NCBI GenBank assembly: GCA_903885375.1
Contig: CAISIK010000043.1
Location: 1 to 59,429 of the forward strand
From: an uncultured Pseudomonadota bacterium
Lineage (GTDB): Bacteria; Myxococcota_A; UBA796; SXON01
Length of the DNA: 59,429 nucleotides
Reading direction: 5' to 3'
The notes beneath the pieces are model-generated. The model did not search any database. It was not told the origin of the DNA and saw only the letters and a list, made by a program, of their open reading frames with translations. This document shows, piece after piece, positions 32,929-41,368 of the stretch. The position numbers were made by a program, and so were the translations under genes. The stretch's first letter is position 1. Every line of letters starts with the position of its first letter.

Positions 32929-33128
32929 CGCCGGGGGAGGCCCGTAACTTTCGGTCTGTGGGGGGGCGCGCGGAGGCGCGGAGGGGTCGCGGCCGGCACG
33001 GGGTAGGAGATCGAAGACTGCAACGGGGCGCGGCCGGGGCGTGGGACGGGGCCGGGGACGGGTGGGGGCGGCGTAGCTGAACCCCTCGCGGCGACCCGGG
33101 AGAGCACGGCGAGGCCGGCGTGCGTCGG

Positions 33129-34334
33129 CTATGGGGCGAGCAGTGCGGACAGGGACGTTCCCGGGTGGAACATGTAGTGTCCTTCAGCGTTCTCGCGGTA
33201 GTGTGGTAGCTGCCGCAACCACTTGGGAGCGGGGGTGCGCGGCCATGGGTTGACGTAGGCACACCAGTCGGAAGGAGGGATATCCGCGCTCGTGAAGTGA
33301 GGGACGACAATAAGGGCGCTCACGCTGGTGCTCCGGTTCCGGCTGTGGGGTGCCCAAACGCCATCACGGTCGAAGAACGGTGCGCCGACTTCTCTTCTGC
33401 CTTCGACGATTCACACAGGCCAACGTGTGGTTCCGAACAGCCCGCGGATGACCTCGAAGGAACTGGCGCCAGCCCAATGGGTGCAGGCCAGCGATAGAAT
33501 GAGTGGCCGTTCGCCGAGTGCATACCGCTTTTCGGCCTTCTGCCGCGCATTTTCTTGGATTGCCTTCCCTATCGGAAAGCTGAGCATCGGCGCTGGGACG
33601 GGAAGGTCCTCGATCTGGCGGCGGTTCGGGACGGACTCGGGATTGACGGCCGCGAGCGGCGGCAATGGGACAGGGCTGCACACCAGCCGAATGCCGGGGC
33701 GCTCGATCGTGCACCGGGGAAGGTCATCGTACTCGCCGGCTGCGACCTGCCTCGCGAGATGGGCGGCGTCATCCGCCGAGAAGCCGTCCAGCATTCGGTG
33801 CAGCTGGTTGCGCAGTTTGCTCAACGAAGCCTGTTGCTCAGGCGTCTCGGAAAGCTCCCAAACGTGGATGGCAAACCGAGCGTGCGGCGCCTGATCCAGG
33901 TGGTCGAGGACAGCCTCGCGGCGGCGCCGTGCCTTCCGCGCTTCGTTTGACTCCACGTTGGCCACGGTTGCCTCGACAGCGGCATCTTCGCCGTCGATGG
34001 TCACATCGAACTCGTAGGTCGTTCGCTCCCGCGTCGGGAGAAGCGCCCGGGGGCGGCCGCTGAGCCTCACCAGGGCCTCGTGCAGCGCCAACTCGAAGGC
34101 TGCCGCGGTGTGTTTGCGGTCATCCTCATCCCGGAATCGACGGACCAGATCGGGGCGAGCGTCGTCTGGGTAGCGACTGAGCCATTCGCGGTAGCACCGC
34201 CTGACTTCCGCCATTTCGGGGCGGGCCGACTCGTTGAGGTAGGCGAATTCTGACTCGGTTCGCCAGCGATATCGGAGCTCCGATCCCGGGATGGGGTCGA
34301 ACGGGGCTGAGAGCTCGCGCTGTTTGGACAACAT
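33129..34334 (-). pseudogene. PD-(D/E)xK-nuclease-like gene interrupted by one in-frame TGA
   Basis: From the ATG at 34334 the frame runs 307 codons to a TGA at 33411-33413. The same frame then continues as plausible coding for 93 more codons (VGAPFFDRDGVWAPHSRNRS, then LIVVPHFTSADIPPSDW) to a stop at 33129. An N-terminal segment (AAAFELALHEALVRLSG; TTYEFDVTIDGEDAAVEAT) gives a Glu...Asp...Glu-x-Thr pattern like a PD-(D/E)xK nuclease core. A single point change to Arg or Trp would repair it. It is downstream of rtcB-rtcA on the same strand, in DNA less GC-rich than its neighbours. A real nonsense mutation, a sequencing error or readthrough are all possible. Confidence 0.65.
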
Positions 34335-34336
34335 CC

Positions 34337-34516
34337 CTACACCGTTGATTCGGAATTGAGCTCGTTCCGTTCGGGGCTTGGCGTGCCGGAGGCGCGGTAG
34401 AACTCTGCGAGGCTGTTCGCTGCGATCACCACGAGACAACGGTCGTCCGGAGCGGCTTGCACGGCCGCGCATTGGCGTCGTTGTGAGCGCAGTCCGCTGG
34501 CCACGACCCCGATCAT
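34337..34516 (-). CDS. Small ORF between rtcA and the nuclease-like gene
   Basis: 59 codons from the ATG at 34516 (16 bases past the rtcA stop) to a TAG that ends 2 bases before the ATG of the nuclease-like gene. The product has a hydrophobic middle (DDRCLVVIAANSLAEFYRAS) and a polar tail; no family is recognised. Tight spacing on both sides suggests it is translated with the rtcBA transcript. It could also be the remaining 3' part of a longer gene cut when this less GC-rich block joined the rtc operon. Confidence 0.45.
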   Translation of the reverse strand: MIGVVASGLRSQRRQCAAVQAAPDDRCLVVIAANSLAEFYRASGTPSPERNELNSESTV

Positions 34517-34532
34517 ACTCGCGTCCCACCAC

Positions 34533-35546
34533 TCACCCCAGCCCAACCTCCACCCCGCCGCCCGCCAACTCCACCACCCGCTGCGGCAGCGGCACGAAGC
34601 GGGCCACGCCTTCGAGGTTGGTGCGGGCGTGCGAGGACAGCGCCCCGGTACGGAACACGCTGCCCGGCGCGAGCGACATGGGCACGAGCAGCTGGTCGGC
34701 GAGGTGTTCGCCCACCGGCTGTCCGTGCGCGAGCCACGCTTCCGCCTCCTCCGCAGCGCGCGTGGCGACGGCCTCCGCCGTGCGTCCGCGCTCGCCGATG
34801 GCCGCAAAACCCTCGGTGACGTGGGCGCACTGCACCTCGATGAACACAGCGTTGCCCGGCCCCATGGGGGAGCCGACGGTCTCCGCCACCAGCGCCTCCC
34901 GACCGAGCCCGAAGCGGTCGCGCAGGACGAGCAGCTGACGATGCGCGACGTTGGGGTTCAGGCCCGAGGTGATCGCGGACGCGGTCATGGCGAGGACATC
35001 GCCGCGTTCGAGGAGCACCAGCGGGCGGAGCGGCGCCGGCTCCACCTCCAGTACCACGCGCCCACCGCCCGCCGGGTAGAACCCCGGTCGGTCGAGCGCG
35101 AGCTCCACGGAGGCGCCCATGCGGCAGAGGAGCGGCAGGAAAACCCGGGAGAGGAAGGGGTAGGGCGGGGCCGCCGGGTTGTGGGTGCCGCCATCCACGA
35201 CGAGCCGGGAGGGCCCGCCGGCCACGAGCAGGCCCGGCAGCACGGCCTGGATCACGAGCAGGGCGCTGCCCGCGCTGCCGATGGCGGCGTGGTGCTCGCC
35301 CGCGCGGAGCCCACGCGGCGTGAAGGAGAGCGTGGTGGACCCGAGGTGGTCGCCCTCCACGCGCGCCTCCCCGATGGCGGCGGCCGCCCGCACGGCGGCG
35401 AGGTGCTGCCGCAGGAGGCCGGGACGCTCGCGCCCGGCCCGAATCCCGCGGATGCGGAAGGGCCGCCCCGTGGCGAGGGAGAGGCCGAGGGCCGTGCGCA
35501 GCACCTGGCCCCCTCCCTCGCCTGCTGAACCGTCGATCTCGAGCAT
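34533..35546 (-). CDS. rtcA: RNA 3'-terminal phosphate cyclase
   Basis: Converts RNA 3'-phosphate ends to 2',3'-cyclic phosphate using ATP and an enzyme-AMP intermediate. 337 residues, as expected. Family signature MLEIDGSAGEGGGQVLRTAL opens the protein; HNPAAPPYPFLSRVFLPLL and GPGNAVFIEV follow, and the catalytic His lies in TGALSSHARTNLE near residue 301. The start is 3 bases from the stop of rtcB, so rtcB-rtcA are co-transcribed from the sigma-54 promoter at 36802. The transcript continues toward the 59-codon ORF. Confidence 0.93.
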   Translation of the reverse strand: MLEIDGSAGEGGGQVLRTALGLSLATGRPFRIRGIRAGRERPGLLRQHLAAVRAAAAIGEARVEGDHLGSTTLSFTPRGLRAGEHHAAIGSAGSALLVIQAVLPGLLVAGGPSRLVVDGGTHNPAAPPYPFLSRVFLPLLCRMGASVELALDRPGFYPAGGGRVVLEVEPAPLRPLVLLERGDVLAMTASAITSGLNPNVAHRQLLVLRDRFGLGREALVAETVGSPMGPGNAVFIEVQCAHVTEGFAAIGERGRTAEAVATRAAEEAEAWLAHGQPVGEHLADQLLVPMSLAPGSVFRTGALSSHARTNLEGVARFVPLPQRVVELAGGGVEVGLG

Positions 35547-35549
35547 GAC

Positions 35550-36776
35550 CTACCCCTTCACACACACGACCTGACGGAGCGTGTGCACGATCTCGACGAG
35601 ATCGGCCTGCGCCGCCATGACCGCATCGATGTCCTTGTACGCCATGGGAATCTCGTCGATGACGCCCGCGTCCTTCCGGCACTCCACGCCGGAGGTGGCC
35701 GCCACCTGGTCGGCGACGGTGAACCGCCGCTTCGCCTCGGTCCGCGACATCACCCGGCCTGCGCCGTGGCTGCACGAACAGAAGCTCTCGGGGTTGCCCA
35801 GGCCCCGCACGATGAACGACCGGGCCCCCATCGAGCCGGGGATGATCCCAAGCTCGCCGGCGCCCGCCCGCACGGCCCCCTTCCGGGTGACCAGCAGCTT
35901 CTTCCCGAAGTGGACCTCCCGCGCCACGTAGTTGTGGTGGCAGTTCACGGCCTCCATGGTGGCGGAGACCGGCCGCGCCAAGGTGGCGCCCACCGCGCCG
36001 ATGGCGCGCGCCAGCATGAGCTCCCGGTTGATGCGCGCGTACTCCTGGGCCCAGCCCACCGCCTCGACGTAGTCGTGGAAGTGGTCGGTGCCCTCGGGGA
36101 AGTAGGCGAGGTCGCGGTGGGGGAGGTTCACGAACCACTTCCGCATGTCGGCCTGGGCGAGCTCGATGAAGAAGCTGCCGATGGCGTTGCCCTGCCCCCG
36201 GCTGCCCGAGTGCAGCATCACCCACACATGGCCGTCCTCATCGAGGCAGAGCTCCACGAAGTGGTTTCCGGTGCCCAGCGTGCCGAGCTGCCCGGCGGGC
36301 CGCGCGTGCTTCGCCTTGGGGTACTTCTCGAAGATCTTCTCGTGGAGGGGCGACAGTTGCGCCCACCCCGCCGCGATGTCCTCGGGGAGGCCACCCCGCC
36401 AGCTGCCGTCGTCGTTCCGCCCGCCGTGGTCGGACCGGCCGTGCGGGATGGCCGCCTCGATGGCGGACCGCACGGCGGCGAGCGAGTCGGGAAGGTCGTT
36501 GGCGACGAGGTTCGTCCGCGCGGCGACCATGCCGCAGCCGATGTCCACGCCCACGGCGGCGGGGATGATCGCGCCCTGCGTGGCGATGACGCTGCCGACA
36601 GTGGCCCCGATGCCGAGGTGCACGTCGGGCATGATGGCCACGTGGGGCCCCACGAACGGCATCCGCGCGATGTTCTCCACCTGCTGACGAGCGCCCTCCT
36701 CGAAGGGCACCCCTCGCGTCCAGGACTTCACGTAGGTTCCGCCGCTCACATCGAAGACTTCGTAGTTCGTTGCCAT
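35550..36776 (-). CDS. rtcB: RNA-splicing ligase RtcB
   Basis: Joins RNA 3'-phosphate (or cyclic phosphate) to 5'-OH ends with GTP and Mn2+. 408 residues from the ATG at 36776, which has GGAG about 10 bases upstream. Metal ligands and active site are in place: VGVDIGCGM (Cys), GTLGTGNHFVEL, LHSGSRGQG, VNCHHNYV, and CSHGAGR with the His that becomes guanylylated. An upstream start (36845) would extend into the promoter and is rejected. It is driven by a -24/-12 promoter under RtcR control. Confidence 0.96.
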   Translation of the reverse strand: MATNYEVFDVSGGTYVKSWTRGVPFEEGARQQVENIARMPFVGPHVAIMPDVHLGIGATVGSVIATQGAIIPAAVGVDIGCGMVAARTNLVANDLPDSLAAVRSAIEAAIPHGRSDHGGRNDDGSWRGGLPEDIAAGWAQLSPLHEKIFEKYPKAKHARPAGQLGTLGTGNHFVELCLDEDGHVWVMLHSGSRGQGNAIGSFFIELAQADMRKWFVNLPHRDLAYFPEGTDHFHDYVEAVGWAQEYARINRELMLARAIGAVGATLARPVSATMEAVNCHHNYVAREVHFGKKLLVTRKGAVRAGAGELGIIPGSMGARSFIVRGLGNPESFCSCSHGAGRVMSRTEAKRRFTVADQVAATSGVECRKDAGVIDEIPMAYKDIDAVMAAQADLVEIVHTLRQVVCVKG

Positions 36777-36801
36777 GGTCGTTCGCTCCGAGTGGTGGAA
36801 C

Positions 36802-36817
36802 TGCACGCGGTGTGCCA
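36802..36817 (-). promoter_or_regulatory. Sigma-54 (-24/-12) promoter of rtcBA
   Basis: On the minus strand the sequence reads TGGCACACCGCGTGCA, with GG and GC 10 bases apart, exactly the -24/-12 spacing; only the first T of the usual TTGC is G. It lies 26 bases before the rtcB ATG and points toward it. The neighbouring gene is the sigma-54 activator RtcR, so promoter and regulator match. The rest of the 129-base divergent region (36777-36905) includes a CCACGTGG palindrome and an AT-rich segment that may hold RtcR binding sites and the rtcR promoter. Confidence 0.8.
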
Positions 36818-36905
36818 CGTGGAACAACGCCGGGAGTTCTCCCAAACGTTGGCCGAAGCGTATCGATGCAGCGCGTATTCTATCTGTTGGGATAAAGCAT
36901 TCTGG

Positions 36906-38474
<1,569 letters not shown>

Positions 38475-38814
38475 GGGTGCGGGAATGGTTGGGTGGGCAA
38501 ACCGCCGCGACCGGTTGCTGGGCGAGGCTCGGTCCGGCGCGGTTTGCGCGCGGACGGGAGGGGGGTGGCCTGCCCGCGAATTTCCATCCCGTCGGCAACC
38601 ACACCCTGTGGCCGGGCTCCACCCACGCACTTTGCCACGACCCCGACCCCGCTTCGTGCCTGATGACGGGGATCGTTGTCGGCCTTCGCACGCCCACTGC
38701 GGTGGCCACCGAGGAGACGCCCTTCACCCAGCTCCGGCAGACGCTGAGGAAGGGCCGGTACGACGCATTCTCTTCGAGCCACCGAACATCTACAGGCACT
38801 ACGTCGCCTCGCTC
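38475..38814. other. Gap between rtcR and the next hypothetical gene
   Basis: 340 bases without a confident gene. It holds a 9-base inverted repeat GCAAACCGC (38497-38505) / GCGGTTTGC (38539-38547) with a 33-base loop, 22 bases after rtcR. From about 38590 a high-GC3 coding-like stretch begins in a frame different from the following ORF (ATG at 38663, MTGIVVGLRTPTAVATEETP), probably the frameshifted 5' part of that gene. Confidence 0.4.
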
Positions 38815-39237
38815 GTGAACCCTCCACCGGACTCGCCCGTTGCCCTCATCCCCTGGGCCGAGGCGGCGTTCGTGTTGCTCCGGTCGGGCTTCGGCGACGC
38901 CCCGGCGATCACCGGCACCGCGGAGGAGTTTGGCCTCGAGAGCGAGTGGGAAGCCGACATGCTCTGGTACCGTGTTCCGGTGGCCGCCCCGGCCTTCGGA
39001 CAGGCGGAAGTCTTCGTCCTGATCGCGGACGACGGGACCGTGTGCGAGGTGAACTTCGGGCACCAGACGGGCGCTCACCGATTCGTGGTCAACCAGCCCA
39101 TGCCCGTGGACTTCGGGCTCGAACCCCCCTGGTTCGATCCCAACCTCACCAAATTGCGCCTGCCCTTCCTCTCCAGCCGAGGCATCCCCGACACCGGCGA
39201 TGGCCTCCCCGACGGCCGCGCCAAGGTGATCGAGTAG
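38815..39237 (+). CDS. Hypothetical protein, probably the 3' part of a frameshifted gene
   Basis: 140 codons from the GTG at 38815: an aromatic/acidic protein (ALIPWAEAAFVLLRSGFGD; EADMLWYRVPVAAPAF; CEVNFGHQTGAHRFVVNQ) with no recognised domain. Coding signs extend upstream: RRILFEPPNIYRHY precedes the GTG in this frame, and LRQTLRKGRYD in another frame ends at about 38764. Adding one base there joins the two as ...GRYDRILFEPP. The intact gene would then start near 38663 or earlier. It is convergent with the next gene and 72 bases away. Confidence 0.5.
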   Translation: MNPPPDSPVALIPWAEAAFVLLRSGFGDAPAITGTAEEFGLESEWEADMLWYRVPVAAPAFGQAEVFVLIADDGTVCEVNFGHQTGAHRFVVNQPMPVDFGLEPPWFDPNLTKLRLPFLSSRGIPDTGDGLPDGRAKVIE

Positions 39238-39309
39238 CGAACCCTCCGGTAGCGCCGAGCCGCGCGCCGGCCATCGGCACCCCCGAGGTGGGTCACGGCC
39301 ACGACGACG

Positions 39310-40893
39310 TCACCCGTTCGCCGCGATCGGCTCGATCCTGCCGCGCATGACGTGCCGGCGCAGGCCCGGACTCCAGCCGTCCTGGCCCCAGGCGGCCGAC
39401 CAGGATGTGCCGCCGCCCCGAAACTGCGGGGTGCGCCCGTCGTCGCTCCACACGCGGTAGGTCTGCATCGCGTAGGGGTATCGCCGCCACGGACGGTCGC
39501 GGTGGCCGCTCGTTTCGTACTCGCTGCGAACCTCGCTCCAGATCCGCAACATGTCGGCCTCCAGCGCCGCCAGGTTCAACGCGGCCACGGCCTCGTCGCC
39601 CACCAGGGTGAACCCGCCCTCGTCGTCGCGGACGAAGGCGAACCCCACCTCGCCATGGTCTCCGAACAGGCGGATCGTACGACTGAACCCGAGGGCCAGG
39701 AGCTCGCGGGGCACGTCGGGCCGCTCGGGGAGCGGGAGCGCCACCGCCGGCACGTTCTCGGCGCGGACCTCGGGCCAGTCCAGGATCAGCGGGGGGTGGA
39801 TGACGATCTCGAACGACGCAGACATCGACATCGTCGCCGGGTCGTTCGGGCCCTGGGCGGCGGTGGGCGCCTCCGGCTCCATCGGGACGGGCTCGGGAAT
39901 GGCGGGGGCGGGGCGCGCGGGCACCGGCGGCATTGGCAGTGCGGCGCGCACGAGGTCTTGCCAGTCGGCCCAGGCGGCGTCGAAGTCCGCCCCGTACACC
40001 ATCGCGCTGGCGTTCCAGGCGTCCACCACCACGTGGCAGGCTGCGTTCTCGGCCCGGTCTTCCCACTCCGCCATTCGGAGGGCGGTGAGCGCCCGCTGGA
40101 ACGCCCCCGTCGCGCCGCCAGGCTGCGGGACGGGCAGGCGTACCCTGGCCGGAATGGCCTCCTCGATCGGCATCTCCGCGACCAGCTGGGCGAGCTGGGC
40201 GAGGGAGATCCCGGGCACGAGCCGGGCGTCGGTGAGCACCGGGATCGGCGGCACCTGAGGGGGCTGGGCGTGGGGGTCGAGGGTGAACGGGAACCGTTCG
40301 GGCTCCGACGACGCCCACCCATCGCCCCGCGACGCCATCCACTCGATCGCCTGTCCACGCGCTCCATAGGTGATCTGGTAGACGGCGTCGCGCAGGTGCA
40401 TCGCCACGCGCCCGGGGCGGCCTCCGGGCGCAAGGGCGACCACCTCACTCTGCGCCCTCGCCTCGGCCTCCCGGGCCAGACGCTCCTGGAGTCGTTTGTT
40501 GCGCCGCTCCATGTCGGGCGGCAGCTCGATGTGCACCGGAATCATCGGGGGAGGCGCCCAGTCGGTGACCAGGTAGAGCAGGCGCTGCGGCACCACCCAC
40601 TCGGGCCGTTCCCGGTCGTGCATCAGGAGGCAGCGTTCGTCGGGGGTGCTCCACGGGTCGAGCGATCCGCGATGCCCCAGCGCTTCCACCACGAGCGTGA
40701 ACAGGGCCTCGGCGTCGCGCATGCTGGGCAGGCACCGGTTGAGGGCCTCGGTGGCCTCGGCCTGCGGGCGGGTGTCGAGCCGCACGAGGCCTTCCCGAGC
40801 GGCGGCCTTCGCTCCGGCCGCAGCCCGATCCCGCTCGATCCGGGCTTCCCACGCGGCGTCTACTTCGGCAAAAGGATCGTCGGGATCGGACAT
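39310..40893 (-). CDS. Hypothetical 527-residue protein
   Basis: A soluble-looking protein with no signal peptide or membrane span. The N-terminal ~190 residues are acidic and helical (MSDPDDPFAEVDAAWEAR...LFTLVVEALGHR), the middle is Pro-rich (PMPPVPARPAPAIPEPVPM) and the last ~170 residues are beta-rich with many Trp (FEIVIHPPLILDWPEVR; FVRDDEGGFTLVGDEAVAAL; YPYAMQTYRVWSDDGR). No family is recognised. It is flanked by the frameshifted gene and by the chimeric scar, so it sits in a rearranged segment and may be accessory. Confidence 0.65.
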   Translation of the reverse strand: MSDPDDPFAEVDAAWEARIERDRAAAGAKAAAREGLVRLDTRPQAEATEALNRCLPSMRDAEALFTLVVEALGHRGSLDPWSTPDERCLLMHDRERPEWVVPQRLLYLVTDWAPPPMIPVHIELPPDMERRNKRLQERLAREAEARAQSEVVALAPGGRPGRVAMHLRDAVYQITYGARGQAIEWMASRGDGWASSEPERFPFTLDPHAQPPQVPPIPVLTDARLVPGISLAQLAQLVAEMPIEEAIPARVRLPVPQPGGATGAFQRALTALRMAEWEDRAENAACHVVVDAWNASAMVYGADFDAAWADWQDLVRAALPMPPVPARPAPAIPEPVPMEPEAPTAAQGPNDPATMSMSASFEIVIHPPLILDWPEVRAENVPAVALPLPERPDVPRELLALGFSRTIRLFGDHGEVGFAFVRDDEGGFTLVGDEAVAALNLAALEADMLRIWSEVRSEYETSGHRDRPWRRYPYAMQTYRVWSDDGRTPQFRGGGTSWSAAWGQDGWSPGLRRHVMRGRIEPIAANG

Positions 40894-40948
40894 CCCCCGA
40901 ACGTAGCCGAGCGCTCGATCACGAGCAGCCTCACCGCGCGGCCAGCCG

Positions 40949-41186
40949 CACGGTCACGCCGGCCGCGCTACCGCGCGCCCGCCGCCTCCGGCACCCGCGC
41001 GCCAGCCCGCACCCCGCCCTCCCGCTGCCGCGCTGCAGCAAGGAGCAGGGCTGCCGCGATGCGGCATGCGGCGGGACACACGAGCAGCGCCACGCCCACG
41101 CGGGTGGGGTCGGCGCCCGAGCCCGCCTGCTCGGCGAGCCACCGGAGCGCGGGGGGCCGAGGCCGTAGCCCACGGCGTTGACGCCG
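40949..41186 (-). pseudogene. 3' fragment of an MFS transporter gene (truncated copy)
   Basis: This ~238-base block is a degraded direct copy of 46743-46979, the 3' end of the MFS gene. On the minus strand it encodes LRWLAEQAGSGADPTRVG, VALLVCPAAC, ALLLAAARQREGG and ends in AGAR-stop like the full gene, with a frameshift near NAVGYGLGPPR. Everything upstream of that point is missing. It ends at GACGCCG, right where the rtcR fragment begins. Confidence 0.85.
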
Positions 41187-41187
41187 G

Positions 41188-41368
41188 GGACGAAGAAATC
41201 CAGCGCCTCCGGGGTGCTGGCGTTCGGGGGGCACGGTCGACCGCTGTCGCGGAGCACCTCGGCGGGGTGGAGGTCGACCGATTCGACCGCGTGCAGCTCA
41301 ACGAGGTGATCCGCGTCTGCCGGGCCGCCAGCCTCTCGGACGCCGGCCGCGCCCACTTCGCCGTGTCA
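41188..41368 (+). pseudogene. 3' fragment of rtcR (truncated copy)
   Basis: About 180 bases matching rtcR 38198-38379 in direct orientation: DEEIQRLRG, then VEVDRFDRVQLNEVIRVCR and SLSDAGRAHFAVS, the RtcR DNA-binding region, without the sensor or AAA+ domains. It is fused head-on to the MFS fragment across a short GGACG/GACG stretch and ends at the stop codon of the FG-GAP-type gene. It makes no functional activator. Confidence 0.88.

Noticed and set aside
33411..33413. TGA in the nuclease-like gene as a selenocysteine codon
   Set aside because: No hairpin or Sec-family context was recognised, and the position (between Val and Ile in a non-catalytic-looking stretch) does not suggest a redox site.
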